The notes: generated from the letters alone by a model not told the origin. A stretch of DNA of 64,000 nt from Pyrinomonadaceae bacterium (GCA_019694355.1 JAIBCB010000003.1:310001-374000), one strand, 5' to 3'; shown: positions 17,653 through 27,656, counted from the stretch's first letter. Translations and numbers: made by a program.

Positions 17653-19545
17653 ATGAGCGTTGTCATCGGAACCGCAGGTCATATCGACCACGGAAAAACA
17701 ACACTTGTGAGAGCGTTGACGGGCGTTGACACGGACCGTCTGCCTGATGAAAAACGCCGCGGTATCACGATCGATATCGGGTTTGCGGAGCTGCGAGCGG
17801 GAGACGAAAGCGTATCGTTCATCGACGTTCCCGGCCACGAGCGTTTTGTGCGGAATATGCTCGCCGGTGCGTCCGGCATCGATATCGTTATGCTCGTCGT
17901 CGCGGCCGATGACGGCGTTATGCCGCAGACGCGTGAGCATTTTGAGATATGCCGCCTTTTGGGATCACAAGCAGGTGTGATCGTCATCACAAAGGCATCG
18001 CTCGTCGAGAGTGCAATGATAGATCTTGTTCGCGACGAGGTAAAAGAACTCGTTGCGGGATCGTTCCTCGAAAATGCGAGCGTCTTCGTGACCGACGCGC
18101 AGACGATGCGTGGCATCGATGGTCTTCGCGAACATCTGCTCAAGTTTTCGTGCGATCGAACGGCCGCTCTGAATAAAGCTTTTCGGCTTCCGATCGACAG
18201 AGTCTTTAGCCAAAAGGGATTCGGCACGATCGTTACGGGGACGGTCGCTGCCGGGCATATTCGCGTTGGCGACGAGGTTGAGATATATCCGCTAGATAAG
18301 AAGGTGCGTGTTCGCGGGCTTCAAAACCACGACCGCAAGATCGAAGCAGCGTCGCCGGGAATGCGTCTTGCCGTAAATCTCGCCGGCGTTGAACGAAGCG
18401 AACTTGAGCGCGGTATGGTCGTCGGTTCGGCCACGGCTTTTGAATCGCCAAATGTCTTTGATGCGTCGATGGAGGTTTGTCCGGGAGCAAAGCCATTGAA
18501 AGAGCGGCAAAGGGTTCGAGTTCATATTGGAACCAAAGAGTTGATGGCGCGCGTGTCGCTGCTCGGGTCGCAAAAAGAGATACCGACAGGCGAACGAGCC
18601 TTTGCGAGATTTAGGCTCGAGGGTAAGACCGTGCTGCTCGCAGGCGAGCGGTTCATTGTGCGGTCATACTCTCCGGTCGCCACGATCGCGGGCGGAATTG
18701 TGCTTGACCCTCAAACCTCGCGGCGTCGCTTGAACGAACCGATCGAGTTCCTGACGGCCATTGAGAACATTCTTTCTGATCCTCCACAGCGGCTGCGAAC
18801 GCTCGTCGCTTCAAAGGAAGCACGCGGTGCGACGCTTAGGGAACTCGCGGCGTTCTCGGGCGATCTTCTTTCAGAGATCGGTTCCGAAATTGACGGACTT
18901 GCTGCGTCAGGCGAAGTCGTAGAATGTGGTGAGATGTTTGCGAGCAATGCGGTCGTCGAAAGTATCGAATCGAAGGTCCTCGCCCGTCTAAAAGTGCTGC
19001 ATACCGCGGAACCGCTCGCGACAGGCTTTCGGCAGGAAGATCTTGGCAAATTCGCCGACCGCATTGCACCTTCGATCCTTCGCGAAAGCATCTCGCGGAT
19101 CGAGAAAAATGGAAAGGTCGCTGTCGAAGGCGAACTCATTCGACTTGCGTCAGCGAGCGTGTCGCTTTCCGCATCTGAGCGGCGATTTAAGGAAGAATTC
19201 TTGGTCAGGCTTGAGGCGTCCGGTCTCGAAGTGCCCCGTTACGCTGATCTTCTGTCCGAGTTGACCGCAAAAGAAAGCGTTTCTGCCCAAGCGGCGGAAA
19301 AGATCGTACGACTTCTAATATCGGACGGGCAGGTCGCAAAGGTTTCAGATGAGTTCTATTTCTCGCTGAAGGCTATGGATGCACTCGTTGCAAAATTGCG
19401 GACGTTGCAGACACATGACATCGACGTACCGAAATTCAAAGAGATCGCGGGTGTTTCGAGGAAGTATGCCATCCCGCTTCTTGAATATTTTGATCGCGAG
19501 AAAGTAACGGCACGGAAAAAGGACGGCACTCGCGTTGTGATCTGA
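17653..19545 (+). CDS. selB: Selenocysteine-specific translation elongation factor SelB
   Basis: 630 residues. Delivers Sec-tRNA to UGA codons followed by a SECIS element. G1 is [19 protein letters not shown] with [16 protein letters not shown], which is typical of SelB and not EF-Tu; G3 is [11 protein letters not shown]-terminal winged-helix region follows from about residue 370. The start ATG abuts the stop of the upstream regulator (TAAATG). No selA, selD or tRNA-Sec lies in this window. Family assignment is firm. Confidence 0.95.
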   Translation: MSVVIGTAGHIDHGKTTLVRALTGVDTDRLPDEKRRGITIDIGFAELRAGDESVSFIDVPGHERFVRNMLAGASGIDIVMLVVAADDGVMPQTREHFEICRLLGSQAGVIVITKASLVESAMIDLVRDEVKELVAGSFLENASVFVTDAQTMRGIDGLREHLLKFSCDRTAALNKAFRLPIDRVFSQKGFGTIVTGTVAAGHIRVGDEVEIYPLDKKVRVRGLQNHDRKIEAASPGMRLAVNLAGVERSELERGMVVGSATAFESPNVFDASMEVCPGAKPLKERQRVRVHIGTKELMARVSLLGSQKEIPTGERAFARFRLEGKTVLLAGERFIVRSYSPVATIAGGIVLDPQTSRRRLNEPIEFLTAIENILSDPPQRLRTLVASKEARGATLRELAAFSGDLLSEIGSEIDGLAASGEVVECGEMFASNAVVESIESKVLARLKVLHTAEPLATGFRQEDLGKFADRIAPSILRESISRIEKNGKVAVEGELIRLASASVSLSASERRFKEEFLVRLEASGLEVPRYADLLSELTAKESVSAQAAEKIVRLLISDGQVAKVSDEFYFSLKAMDALVAKLRTLQTHDIDVPKFKEIAGVSRKYAIPLLEYFDREKVTARKKDGTRVVI

Positions 19546-19560
19546 GCAAGGCGACACGTT

Positions 19561-20265
19561 ATGAAAAGATTTCTGACAGCAGAGTGGCGTGACCTCGTAA
19601 TGGCGAATTACGAAGTAGATCCGGCCTTGCTCGAACGGCTCGTTCCTGCGGGCTGCGAACTCGACCATCACGACGGAAAATGCTTCGTAAGCCTTGTTGG
19701 GTTTATGTTCCTAAATACACGTGTTCTGGGTGTGCCGGTGCCTTTTCACGTGAATTTTGAGGAAGTGAATCTGCGATTCTACGTTCGGCACGAAACAAAA
19801 GATGAAGTTCGTCGCGGTGTTGTCTTTGTGAAAGAGATCGTGCCTCGTTGGGCGATCGCGTTTGTCGCTAGAACGCTGTACGGCGAACCCTATGAAGCGT
19901 GGAAGATGGCCCATATTCGCAACCGAAGCGAGGTTGGCTACTCTTGGTCGAAAGGTGATCGCAAAAACTCTGTCCGTGTCGAGGTTGGTGATAGTCTTGG
20001 CGTTCCTCCGGCCGGAAGCGAAGGCGAATTCATCATCGAACATTATTGGGGTTACACTCGCCGCGGAAATGGGCGAACCGACGAATATAAGGTCGAACAC
20101 CCGAAATGGGAACTTTTCGCCGTTAAAGATGCGGCGATAAACGTAGAGTTTGGTTATACTTACGGTCAAACGTTCGCATTCTTGAGCGATAGTCGGCCGC
20201 ATTCGGTCCTACTTGCGAAAGGCTCGGAGATCTCGGTCTTTAAGGGGAAAAGTATTTCGATATGA
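19561..20265 (+). CDS. DUF2071 / YqjF family protein
   Basis: 234 residues. The segment FLTAEWRDLVMANYEVDPALL, followed by a VNLRFYVRHE strand and the late PKWELFAVKDAAINVEFGYTYG region, matches the DUF2071 (YqjF) fold, distantly related to acetoacetate decarboxylase-like barrels. No catalytic role is established for the family. The folA start overlaps its stop by 4 bp (ATGA), implying translational coupling, and its own start lies 15 bp after selB. Confidence 0.8.
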   Translation: MKRFLTAEWRDLVMANYEVDPALLERLVPAGCELDHHDGKCFVSLVGFMFLNTRVLGVPVPFHVNFEEVNLRFYVRHETKDEVRRGVVFVKEIVPRWAIAFVARTLYGEPYEAWKMAHIRNRSEVGYSWSKGDRKNSVRVEVGDSLGVPPAGSEGEFIIEHYWGYTRRGNGRTDEYKVEHPKWELFAVKDAAINVEFGYTYGQTFAFLSDSRPHSVLLAKGSEISVFKGKSISI

Positions 20266-20738
20266 TCATCGGCATCGTGGCGGTTGCGCGAAACGGGGCG
20301 ATAGGCAGGGACAACAAACTGCCGTGGCATTACAGCGCCGACCTGAAATTCTTTAAGCGGACAACGATGGGAAACGCCGTCGTAATGGGTTCGCGAACGT
20401 GGGAGTCCATCGGCCGGCCATTGCCCGACCGTTTGAACATCGTCCTGAGCAGAACAGGCGATATCGAACTGCCGCCGGAGGTAAAGCTCATCCGCAGCAG
20501 ACAGGAACTTGTCGATCTTTCAGCGGCGTTCGACGCGGATGTTTTTGTGATCGGCGGCGCAAGCGTCTTTTCGAGTTTGAACGATGTGATCGAAAGGTGG
20601 CTCGTCACCTACATTCCTGAGAATGTCGATGACGCAGACACCTTTTTACCCGACGGACTTTTCGACGAATTTGCGGTGACCGACGAACTCGACCTTGGCG
20701 AAGGTCTTGTTGTGCGTGTGTTGGATAGAACTAGTTGA
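20262..20738 (+). CDS. folA: Dihydrofolate reductase
   Basis: 158 residues, typical length. Reduces dihydrofolate to tetrahydrofolate with NADPH in the cytosol. The N-terminus MIIGIVAVARNGAIGRDNKLPWHY holds the Trp and the following acidic-site region (SADLKFFKRTTMG); the NADPH-binding GSRTWESIGRPLPDR and the late VIGGASVF motif are intact. It begins inside the stop of the DUF2071 gene. No thyA or thyX is adjacent. Confidence 0.95.
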   Translation: MIIGIVAVARNGAIGRDNKLPWHYSADLKFFKRTTMGNAVVMGSRTWESIGRPLPDRLNIVLSRTGDIELPPEVKLIRSRQELVDLSAAFDADVFVIGGASVFSSLNDVIERWLVTYIPENVDDADTFLPDGLFDEFAVTDELDLGEGLVVRVLDRTS

Positions 20739-20784
20739 GGGACGTGTGTTATAACTCAAAGCATTAGCCGGTGAGGAAGAACTT

Positions 20785-21081
20785 ATGATGGGCGGCCGAA
20801 GTTGGGACGACTGGATCGAAGAATATCAGAAGGCGCACGAGCATCCCGTAAACCGCCTTACACACACTTTTGGCATACCGATGATCGTCCTTGCGATCAT
20901 CCTGCTGCCTTTCGGCTTCTTTTTTGATCATGTTTGGCTGGCCTCAGCGATCCTGTTTGTCCTCGGCTGGATACTTCAGTTCGTCGGGCACTATTACGAG
21001 GGCAAGCCGCCCGAATTTATGCGTGACTATCGCTTCCTCTTCGTCGGCCTCCGCTGGTGGCTGAAAAAGGTTATCGGCTAA
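20785..21081 (+). CDS. DUF962 / Mpo1-like membrane protein
   Basis: 98 residues with two hydrophobic hairpins. The motif HPVNRLTHTFGIPM and the late VGHYYEGKPPEFM carry the His residues that bind iron in yeast Mpo1, which catalyses alpha-oxidation of 2-hydroxy fatty acids. Bacterial DUF962 proteins share the fold, and this one is short. GGTGAGGA precedes the ATG. Enzymatic activity is inferred from the family only. Confidence 0.85.
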   Translation: MMGGRSWDDWIEEYQKAHEHPVNRLTHTFGIPMIVLAIILLPFGFFFDHVWLASAILFVLGWILQFVGHYYEGKPPEFMRDYRFLFVGLRWWLKKVIG

Positions 21082-21090
21082 GATCTTTCC

Positions 21091-22434
21091 TTGAAAACGG
21101 ACACAAACCCACTCATCCTTGCCATCGACAACGGTTCCTCGAGCGTGCGCGCCGGTTTTTTTGATGCAGCAGGCCGTTCTGTTGGCGAGGTCGTCAAGAT
21201 CAAACGACGCTTCCAGATAGGGCCAAATGGCGAATCCGAGCTAAACCCTTTAGCTGCAACAGTTCACACCCGCAATGCAATAGATCTTCTGCTTGCTGAA
21301 CATCCGAACGCATCTGTGCACTTTGTGTCGTTTTGTGCATTTTGGCACAGTTTGTGCGGTTTGGACTCGAACAACGAGCCGACAACGCCGATACTGGGAT
21401 GGGCGGACACAAGAGCCCGCCAGTACTCGGCGATGTTGAAGCAGAATTTTGACGAAAAGCAGATCCACGAGCGTACGGGAGCACATTTTCACTCAAGTTT
21501 CTGGCCCGCGAAACTACTTTGGATGCGCGATGAGGAGCCTGAGATCTGGGCGAGGACGGCGCGTTGGCTCTCGTTCTCGGATCTTTGTCAGCAGGAGCTT
21601 TTCGGCGACGCGCGGACGAGCGTTTCGATGGCGTCGGCAACAGGAATGTTCGATCAGGCGGCTTGTATTTGGGATGATGAGCTTCTTAGATTTATCGGCC
21701 TCGATCCGCAAAAAATGCCCGAGGTCGCTGCCCGTGAAGAGGTCATTCGGCCATCGCCAGAGGCGATTTCACGCTGGCCGCAGCTCGCAAATGCCAGGAT
21801 ACTTCCTGCGATCGGCGATGGTGCTGCAGACACGCTCGGTTCCCATTGCGAGAAGCTGGGAGAGGCGGTCTTGATGATCGGTACTTCGGCGAGCATGCGG
21901 ATGATGTATGAGGGCGAACCGCCGCAGCATCTTCCCGAAGGCCTTTGGTCCTATCGCCTCGATGAGCGACGCATCGTTATAGGCGGCGCGCTTTCGGACG
22001 GCGGCAATTTGATCACTTTGCTTCGGCGAAAATACGCCATCAACCGCGACATAAATCATGAACTCGCCCGCAGAAAGCGTGAAGAGAGCCTTCGCGTCGA
22101 GCCGTTCTTTTTTGGCGAAAGGAGCACGGGTTATCGCGAAGATGCAAAGGGCGAGATCCTTGGTTTTGACGAACGGCACGACGGCATCGACGTTGTTCTC
22201 GCCGCGATGCATGCCATCGCGGACCGGCTTGCAGACATCGCCGAAAGGCTCGAGCGTTTCGCATCCGTAGAGTCGATAAAGGCTTCGGGCGGCACGCTGC
22301 GCGAATATCCGGTTTGGCGTGAGATCATCGAGGCAAAACTCGGAAAAGCGATCGCGCCCTCGCATACACGCGAATCGTCGCTTAGAGGCACGGTGTTGCT
22401 TGCGCTCGAAAGACTTGGCAAAATGGAGTTATAG
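21091..22434 (+). CDS. FGGY-family carbohydrate kinase (gluconokinase-like)
   Basis: 447 residues from a TTG at 21091. ATP-dependent sugar kinase of the FGGY superfamily: phosphate-1 motif [17 protein letters not shown], then [13 protein letters not shown] and [14 protein letters not shown] in the first domain, and [10 protein letters not shown] plus [12 protein letters not shown] in the second. Lying 44 bp upstream of transketolase suggests a pentose or gluconate substrate, but sugar specificity cannot be read from the sequence. It is slightly shorter than typical 480-520 residue members. Confidence 0.85.
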   Translation: MKTDTNPLILAIDNGSSSVRAGFFDAAGRSVGEVVKIKRRFQIGPNGESELNPLAATVHTRNAIDLLLAEHPNASVHFVSFCAFWHSLCGLDSNNEPTTPILGWADTRARQYSAMLKQNFDEKQIHERTGAHFHSSFWPAKLLWMRDEEPEIWARTARWLSFSDLCQQELFGDARTSVSMASATGMFDQAACIWDDELLRFIGLDPQKMPEVAAREEVIRPSPEAISRWPQLANARILPAIGDGAADTLGSHCEKLGEAVLMIGTSASMRMMYEGEPPQHLPEGLWSYRLDERRIVIGGALSDGGNLITLLRRKYAINRDINHELARRKREESLRVEPFFFGERSTGYREDAKGEILGFDERHDGIDVVLAAMHAIADRLADIAERLERFASVESIKASGGTLREYPVWREIIEAKLGKAIAPSHTRESSLRGTVLLALERLGKMEL

Positions 22435-22478
22435 CGACCGGACATTCGATCTTTTTCACAACACACTTTTATAAAGAA

Positions 22479-24500
22479 ATGGCTAACAAGAACCAAAAAA
22501 ACCTCGACGAACTCTGCATAAACACGATCCGCACGCTGTCGCTTGATGCGATACAGAAGGCGAATTCCGGTCATCCTGGGCTGCCGCTCGGCATGGCTCC
22601 TTCGGCGTATGTGATCTGGACAAAATTCCTGCGGCATAACCCGAAGAACCCAAAATGGTTCGGGCGAGACAGGTTCTTGCTCTCGGCGGGACACGGTTCG
22701 ATGCTGCTTTACAGCCTGCTTCATCTGACGGGCTATGATGTTTCGCTTGACGACATCAAGCAGTTTCGGCAACTCCATTCAAAGACGCCGGGCCATCCCG
22801 AGAACACTCGGACCGCCGGCGTAGAGATAACGACGGGTCCGCTCGGCCAGGGTTTTGCGAATGGCGTCGGGATGGGCATCGCGGAAAGGCATCTTGCAGC
22901 AACATACAACAAACGCGGCTTTCCGGTCGTCGATAACTGGATCTACTGCATCTGTTCGGACGGCGATCTGATGGAGGGCGTTTCGTACGAGGCGGCCTCG
23001 CTTGCGGGGCATTTACAGCTCTCGAATCTGATCTATCTTTATGACGACAACCAGATCACGATCGACGGTTCGACCGATCTAGCGTTTACAGAAGATCGAA
23101 CAAAACGTTTCGAGGCTTTGGGCTGGTACGTCGATGAGGTTCAGGACGGCAACGACATAAAGGCGATCGAACAGGCGATCCGCCGTGCTCAGAAGGTAAA
23201 GGACAAGCCGAAACTCATACGCGTCCATACGATCATCGGTTTTGGAATGCCTGCAGAAGGTACGAGCAAGGCCCACTCGGACGCACCGGGCGAGGCGGCC
23301 GTTCGCGAGACAAAGCGTAACCTCGGCTGGCCGGAGAAGAAGAGTTTCTATATACCGAAAGAGGCTCTCGCCCATTTTCGCAAAGCCGTAAAAGACGGTG
23401 CAAAGAACGAGAAAGACTGGAATGCGCTGGTCAAACGCTACGAGAAAGAGAACAAGGAAGTTGGTGCGGCCTTTAAGGCGATCCGCACAAGTACGCTTCC
23501 CGACGGGTGGGAAAAGGCGCTCCCGAGTTTTGAGGGCGTCGAATCAAAGGCGACGCGTGCTTACTCCGGCGAAGTGATAAACGCCGTCGCGGGTGCGATT
23601 CCAGCAATGCTCGGCGGTTCGGGCGACCTTACGCCGTCGAACAACACGTACATCAAGGCGTCTGCGAATTTTGCTCCCGGTTCTTATGCGAACCGCAACA
23701 TTCATTACGGAATTCGCGAACACGGAATGGGAGCCGTGATGAACGGCATCGCGTTGTTCGGTGCGACGATACCTTTCGGCGGAACGTTCCAGACGTTCTC
23801 GGATTATATGCGGCCGGCGGTGCGGCTCGCCGCAATGTCGGACGCGCACACGATCTTTGTCTTTACGCACGATTCGATAGGCCTCGGCGAAGACGGCCCG
23901 ACGCATCAGTCGGTCGAGCATCTCGCCGCCTTGCGTGCAATACCGAACCTCACGCTGATACGGCCTTGCGATGCGCACGAAGTTCGCGAAGCGTGGCGCG
24001 CCGCATTAAAAAATACGGGCGGGCCGACCGCTTTTGCACTCTCGCGGCAAAAGGTCGCGGTGATCGACCGCAAGAAATTCGCCGATGCTCGCGGCCTGCA
24101 TAAGGGAGCGTACGTTCTCGCCGAGGCCGAGACGAAGGCGGGCAAGGCAACCACGCCAAAACTAATTCTGATCGCGACGGGGAGCGAGGTTGGGCTCGCT
24201 ATGGAGGCCCGCGAAAAGCTCCAGGCGGACGGCATCGCCACACGCGTTGTATCGATGCCTTGTTGGGAATTTTTCGAGGCGCAGTCGACAGCTTACAAGG
24301 AGAGCGTTCTGCCGAAGAAAATTACGGCACGACTCTCGATCGAGGCCGGTGTTTCTCTGGGCTGGGCAAAATACACCGGCGACAAAGGAGCAAATCTCTC
24401 CGTCGATCGCTTCGGCGAATCGGCACCCGCTGCCGATGTCTTCCGCGACTACGGCTTCACCGTCGAAAACGCCGTAAAAATGGCAAAATCACTGTTGTAA
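22479..24500 (+). CDS. tkt: Transketolase
   Basis: 673 residues. Thiamine-diphosphate enzyme of the non-oxidative pentose phosphate pathway and cytosolic. Early motif [14 protein letters not shown]; ThDP/metal site [20 protein letters not shown]; transketolase motif 2 [20 protein letters not shown]; and the C-terminal domain ([17 protein letters not shown]). Full length, no interruptions. It starts 44 bp after the sugar kinase, an apparent functional pair feeding sugar phosphates into this pathway. Confidence 0.97.
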   Translation: MANKNQKNLDELCINTIRTLSLDAIQKANSGHPGLPLGMAPSAYVIWTKFLRHNPKNPKWFGRDRFLLSAGHGSMLLYSLLHLTGYDVSLDDIKQFRQLHSKTPGHPENTRTAGVEITTGPLGQGFANGVGMGIAERHLAATYNKRGFPVVDNWIYCICSDGDLMEGVSYEAASLAGHLQLSNLIYLYDDNQITIDGSTDLAFTEDRTKRFEALGWYVDEVQDGNDIKAIEQAIRRAQKVKDKPKLIRVHTIIGFGMPAEGTSKAHSDAPGEAAVRETKRNLGWPEKKSFYIPKEALAHFRKAVKDGAKNEKDWNALVKRYEKENKEVGAAFKAIRTSTLPDGWEKALPSFEGVESKATRAYSGEVINAVAGAIPAMLGGSGDLTPSNNTYIKASANFAPGSYANRNIHYGIREHGMGAVMNGIALFGATIPFGGTFQTFSDYMRPAVRLAAMSDAHTIFVFTHDSIGLGEDGPTHQSVEHLAALRAIPNLTLIRPCDAHEVREAWRAALKNTGGPTAFALSRQKVAVIDRKKFADARGLHKGAYVLAEAETKAGKATTPKLILIATGSEVGLAMEAREKLQADGIATRVVSMPCWEFFEAQSTAYKESVLPKKITARLSIEAGVSLGWAKYTGDKGANLSVDRFGESAPAADVFRDYGFTVENAVKMAKSLL

Positions 24501-24523
24501 CGTGTGATACAATTCACCCTGTT

Positions 24524-24751
24524 ATGCAGACCGATACGGTTAAAAAAATTAACGTGCGTGTGAGAATGCTCTCGCCGGAGCAGCAACAAGAGGTGTTGCA
24601 ATTCGTGGAAGATCTCGAGCCGCCTCGGCGCTCGCTGTTGGAGATCTGGCGTGAGCTGTCAACAGACATTCCCGAAGATGAATGGGAAAAGATCCCTAGC
24701 GATGCGTCAGTTAATCTTGATCACTACCTTTACGGCGCGCCAAAGAAATGA
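24524..24751 (+). CDS. Putative antitoxin partner of the PIN toxin
   Basis: 75 residues from the ATG at 24524. Polar and helical, with IWRELSTDIPEDEWEKIPSD near the C-terminus, resembling the short VapB/DUF2281-type antitoxins encoded directly before PIN toxins. The PIN start overlaps its stop by 4 bp (ATGA), the canonical translational coupling. No SD is apparent. A TACAAT lies 10 bp before the ATG but lacks a good -35. Antitoxin function is inferred from position and size. Confidence 0.65.
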   Translation: MQTDTVKKINVRVRMLSPEQQQEVLQFVEDLEPPRRSLLEIWRELSTDIPEDEWEKIPSDASVNLDHYLYGAPKK

Positions 24752-25155
24752 ACCAACTTTTCGTCGATACGAATTACTTGGTCGCTCTCATAAGTTTGAA
24801 TGATCAGCTGCACGCACAGGCTGCCGAACTTGAGTCAGAGTACGCGGATCGTACACTCGTGACCACTGAGAATATCCTCATCGAGTTGCTCAATTTCTAT
24901 TGTGAACAAGGTGATCACACTCGGCGGCGAGTCTCTGACTTCGTTCGACACATACTTTTGGATATTCGCGTTAGCGTTGTGACCCACGGCACCACTACGT
25001 TCCTTGACGCTCTTGATCTCTACGAATCGCGTCTTGATAAGGGTTACAGTTTGACGGACTGCATTTCGATGAACGTCTGCCGCGAGTTGGGCATCAAAGA
25101 GGTGCTGACGAGCGACCGGCACTTTGAACAGGAAGGCTTCAGCGTGCTGCTTTGA
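24748..25155 (+). CDS. PIN-domain ribonuclease toxin (VapC-like)
   Basis: 135 residues. N-terminal acidic site LFVDTNYLVAL, middle acidic ENILIELL, and the C-terminal pair YSLTDCISM plus LTSDRHFEQEGF, giving the four acidic residues that bind the catalytic metal in PIN nucleases. Probable VapC-type RNase that cleaves tRNA or rRNA. It overlaps the antitoxin gene by 4 bp. No other DNA-acting domain is fused, so a stand-alone toxin is the simplest reading. Confidence 0.85.
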   Translation: MNQLFVDTNYLVALISLNDQLHAQAAELESEYADRTLVTTENILIELLNFYCEQGDHTRRRVSDFVRHILLDIRVSVVTHGTTTFLDALDLYESRLDKGYSLTDCISMNVCRELGIKEVLTSDRHFEQEGFSVLL

Positions 25156-25224
25156 ATCGCTGACCAGAGGCAGGGTCGCTTGAACCCGACCGGTCGAGCA
25201 AAGTGTCTTGCCGGCAGAATACTT

Positions 25225-26550
25225 ATGGCCAGAACTACCTTCTTCACTACCCTGTGTATCTTGTTGAGTGTTTTTGCCGCTCAAGGTCAGCTGCCATCGA
25301 TCGAGAACTTGCCCGATAAGAACGGATATATTTCGTTATCGGGGAAGTTTTATATTGCGCTTCCAAGCAATTTCTCAGGCACTGGGAAGGCCACGTCATT
25401 TACAACTGGGACAGCTGTTTATGGCCGAGAGATTTCGTGGTCACTGGTCGAAGGGAGAATTACCGGAACTTACTTGGATTATCCCGATTCGTCTTTCACA
25501 GGTACAGCAAAGGATCTTGCTGAGCTTGCTAAGGCATTCAGATCTGTCATCGAGAGAAATCTCTACGATGCAAAGCTCATCTCTGATGGTTCGTCGATGG
25601 TCAATGGCATTCCATCCTCATATTTTGTCCACGATCTCGGCGGTGGGCGGGCTGAGATCGATCGGTTCTTCTTGGTCAAGAAGCGCTTGTATTGGTTTAA
25701 GGCGGAGATCCATCGCGGAGACCCGGAAGTTCTAATAAAGACGTTCGGCACCTTTCGCCTGATTTCTGATGCAAATATCAAACAAGAGATACTGCGCAAT
25801 TATGAGGCGGCGAAGCCGAAACCTCTCCCGCAATCACCAGCCGTTCGAAAATTGAATTCGGACGCAGAAGATGATGGCCTTAAAGGACACGTCAGAGAAG
25901 TTCGAGAAGAGATCGAGAGCGAATCTCTCACTTCAGAGGTCAAGGTAAAGACCCTATCGTCGATAGTTCGATACGATCGGAGTGGGATGCGGGTTCAGCG
26001 TGATTCTTACGATTCGAAAGGCAGGCCGTCCTACGTAGCGGTGTACGGATACATCGACGGTCGTCGCGTTTCAAACTCCAAATCGATATATTACGATGAT
26101 GATCCTCCGATGTTCGGTAGCGGTGGTTTTGCACAAATCAAAGCTCCGCGCGAGCCAGACCCTCGGTATCGATATAGCTATGAGTATAAGTACGACGATG
26201 GGAAGTTGATAGAAGAGCAGATCTTCTTTAACGACGGTTCACAATCGACGCGCACTGTTTACAAGTATGCGCCGAACCAGCTTGAGGAGCTTGTTTATAG
26301 CAGTGATGGCAAGCTAAATCAGCGCTATGTATCAACCCTCGACGCGAAAGGAAATATGCTGGCAATGACCGATGTCGCTTTGCCGGGGTTTGGTTTTGGT
26401 TCGGACGGTGACCGAAAGTATCGCTATAGTTACGAATTTGATAAGACGGGCAACTGGATAAAAAAGGCGACCTCACGCGAAGTCAAAGAGAACGGGACAT
26501 CGACCTACAAGCCATATTCGGCGACCTATCGCACCATTACATACTATTGA
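25225..26550 (+). CDS. Secreted protein with YD/Rhs-like C-terminal beta repeats
   Basis: 441 residues from the ATG at 25225, with a clear signal peptide (TTFFTTLCILLSVFAAQGQ). The N-terminal part is a soluble domain of unknown family. The C-terminal 180 residues hold short repeated strands rich in Tyr-Asp-Gly (YDDDPP, RYRYSYEYKYDDGKLIEEQI, DGSQSTRTVYKY, YRYSYEFDKTGN), resembling YD repeats but fewer and more loosely spaced than in Rhs shells. Codon usage looks more AT-rich than flanking housekeeping genes. It sits between two TA pairs. Function unknown. Confidence 0.65.
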   Translation: MARTTFFTTLCILLSVFAAQGQLPSIENLPDKNGYISLSGKFYIALPSNFSGTGKATSFTTGTAVYGREISWSLVEGRITGTYLDYPDSSFTGTAKDLAELAKAFRSVIERNLYDAKLISDGSSMVNGIPSSYFVHDLGGGRAEIDRFFLVKKRLYWFKAEIHRGDPEVLIKTFGTFRLISDANIKQEILRNYEAAKPKPLPQSPAVRKLNSDAEDDGLKGHVREVREEIESESLTSEVKVKTLSSIVRYDRSGMRVQRDSYDSKGRPSYVAVYGYIDGRRVSNSKSIYYDDDPPMFGSGGFAQIKAPREPDPRYRYSYEYKYDDGKLIEEQIFFNDGSQSTRTVYKYAPNQLEELVYSSDGKLNQRYVSTLDAKGNMLAMTDVALPGFGFGSDGDRKYRYSYEFDKTGNWIKKATSREVKENGTSTYKPYSATYRTITYY

Positions 26551-26806
26551 TCGATCCAAGTATTACGGCCTCCACGGCGGTAATGTTGAGCTTAAGAAGC
26601 TCAGTTTTGAGTATATTCAGAAAAGCTTCCGGTACTCCATTCTTGAGGTTTTTACGTCCACAATCGCCGACACGGTGATCATAGAAAGGGAAACTTGGTG
26701 GAAAAAGACCTTGATGACACGGGATTTCGGATACAACGCGAACTAGGAAACGCGAGAAGGAGAGTCCATCACCGACTTTATGTTCGATCCACATTACGCG
26801 TTTCAC
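26537..26806 (-). CDS. Weak small ORF downstream of the RelE-type toxin
   Basis: An 89-residue open frame whose start overlaps the RelE stop by 4 bp (ATGA), a spacing typical of a coupled third gene. The translation has no recognised domain and a mixed composition, and a terminator hairpin for the opposite strand (26586-26608) lies inside it. It is probably a shadow of non-coding sequence; it is listed only because of the coupled start. Confidence 0.2.
   Translation of the reverse strand: MKRVMWIEHKVGDGLSFSRFLVRVVSEIPCHQGLFPPSFPFYDHRVGDCGRKNLKNGVPEAFLNILKTELLKLNITAVEAVILGSINSM
26586..26608 (+). terminator. Terminator after the YD-repeat-like gene
   Basis: TGAGCTT (26587-26593) pairs with AAGCTCA (26597-26603) around an AAG loop and is followed by GTTTT. 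It lies 36 bp after the stop at 26550. The rest of 26609-26802 holds no convincing gene. Confidence 0.65.
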
Positions 26807-27063
26807 CGCTTATAAACCTCTCTCCGATGCCCGACCTTGACAATAATTACGATCACACTTTCATCTTCGATCGAATAAAGTATCCTATAGACGCCTTGTC
26901 GAATTCGGTACTGCTCTGAGCCGGAAAGCTTCTTACATCCAGTCGGTCGTGGATCTCCGGCCAATCGCTCAATTCTTTTCAGAATCCTGCGACGGTCGGC
27001 TCTAGGGACTTCATCAAAGTCCTTCCAAACCGATGGCTTGAACTCGACTCTATATTTTGCCAT
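26803..27063 (-). CDS. RelE/ParE-superfamily toxin
   Basis: 86 residues. The compact fold pattern YRVEFKPSVWKDFDEVPRAD, then RLAGDPRPTGCKKLSGSEQYR and the C-terminal IRQGVYRILYSIEDE strand pair is typical of RelE toxins, including the Arg/Tyr-rich catalytic edge. Family members cleave mRNA in the ribosomal A site or inhibit gyrase; which one cannot be told here. It overlaps the RHH antitoxin by 14 bp, and both are on the minus strand with the antitoxin first. Confidence 0.9.
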   Translation of the reverse strand: MAKYRVEFKPSVWKDFDEVPRADRRRILKRIERLAGDPRPTGCKKLSGSEQYRIRQGVYRILYSIEDESVIVIIVKVGHRREVYKR

Positions 27064-27283
27064 CCGCCTTCAGTTTGGCGAGAAACTCTTCGTATGAAAT
27101 ATTCGGCTCGTCAGCTCTTTCTTTGAACGCACGAAGGTCTTCCTCATCCTCGGCAAGTGCAACCCGAAGCGACTCGTTAACGATATCCGAGATCGTGCGA
27201 TTTGTGTGCGCGGACTTTAGACGGACGGCTTTGTGAAGTTCCGGCTCTATATAAACAGTCGCTCTTTTTAATTCAACAGCCAT
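27050..27283 (-). CDS. Ribbon-helix-helix antitoxin of the RelE pair
   Basis: 77 residues. The N-terminal RHH is visible as LKRATVYIEPELHKAVRLKS followed by TNRTISDIVNESLRVAL, the usual beta-strand then two helices; the acidic tail should neutralise the toxin. It overlaps the RelE gene by 14 bp. A TTGACA-17-CACAAT promoter sits upstream with only 6 nt between the -10 and the ATG, so the transcript may be leaderless. Autoregulation by the RHH domain is expected. Confidence 0.9.
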   Translation of the reverse strand: MAVELKRATVYIEPELHKAVRLKSAHTNRTISDIVNESLRVALAEDEEDLRAFKERADEPNISYEEFLAKLKADGKI

Positions 27284-27289
27284 GCAAAC

Positions 27290-27318
27290 ATTGTGACGTT
27301 AAAACGCCAAAGTGTCAA
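27290..27318 (-). promoter_or_regulatory. Promoter of the RHH antitoxin, probably leaderless
   Basis: On the minus strand TTGACA (27313-27318) is followed by 17 bp and CACAAT (27290-27295), then 6 nt and the ATG at 27283. The expected start site falls at or next to the ATG. The spacer contains the inverted CGTT-TT-AACG, a possible operator half-site. Confidence 0.6.
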
Positions 27319-27428
27319 TACAGATCTTTACAACCGATGAGGATTTTGTCCGCTTCGCAAAGCACCTTCCGATCGAGTTGTACTAGTGGAAGCTCGAAAG
27401 GCAATCAGAGGCTTTCGGTGGTACGGAT

Positions 27429-27644
27429 TCAATCGATCTTGGTTAAGACGGCAGGTTTGTGGGCGGCGATGTGGTCGGTCTTGTCGCTTTTGATCTCGTA
27501 TTGCGGATGGTTGGGGTCGGCGCGGTGTGTGTGGCCTTTGTAGTCAAAATCCGCGGTGTGGATCTTGATGATATGTCCCGTCACAAAGCCTGCTTCAGAG
27601 TTCCATCGAACGTGGTCGCCTACATTGAATCTCTTTTCCGGCAT
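27429..27644 (-). CDS. DUF2945 (HVA1 family) small protein
   Basis: 71 residues. The translation (FNVGDHVRWNSEAGFVTGHI, with a late VLTKID) matches DUF2945, a Tudor-like beta-barrel domain annotated as hypervirulence-associated in fungi and common in bacteria. No enzymatic role is established. It lies 12 bp downstream of DUF488 on the same strand, so the two are likely co-transcribed. Confidence 0.85.
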   Translation of the reverse strand: MPEKRFNVGDHVRWNSEAGFVTGHIIKIHTADFDYKGHTHRADPNHPQYEIKSDKTDHIAAHKPAVLTKID

Positions 27645-27656
27645 AACACTATTCTC

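Noticed and set aside
24508..24523. TACAAT before the PIN-pair antitoxin as a leaderless promoter
   Set aside because: No acceptable -35 at 16-19 bp; only a -10-like match, so it was not annotated.
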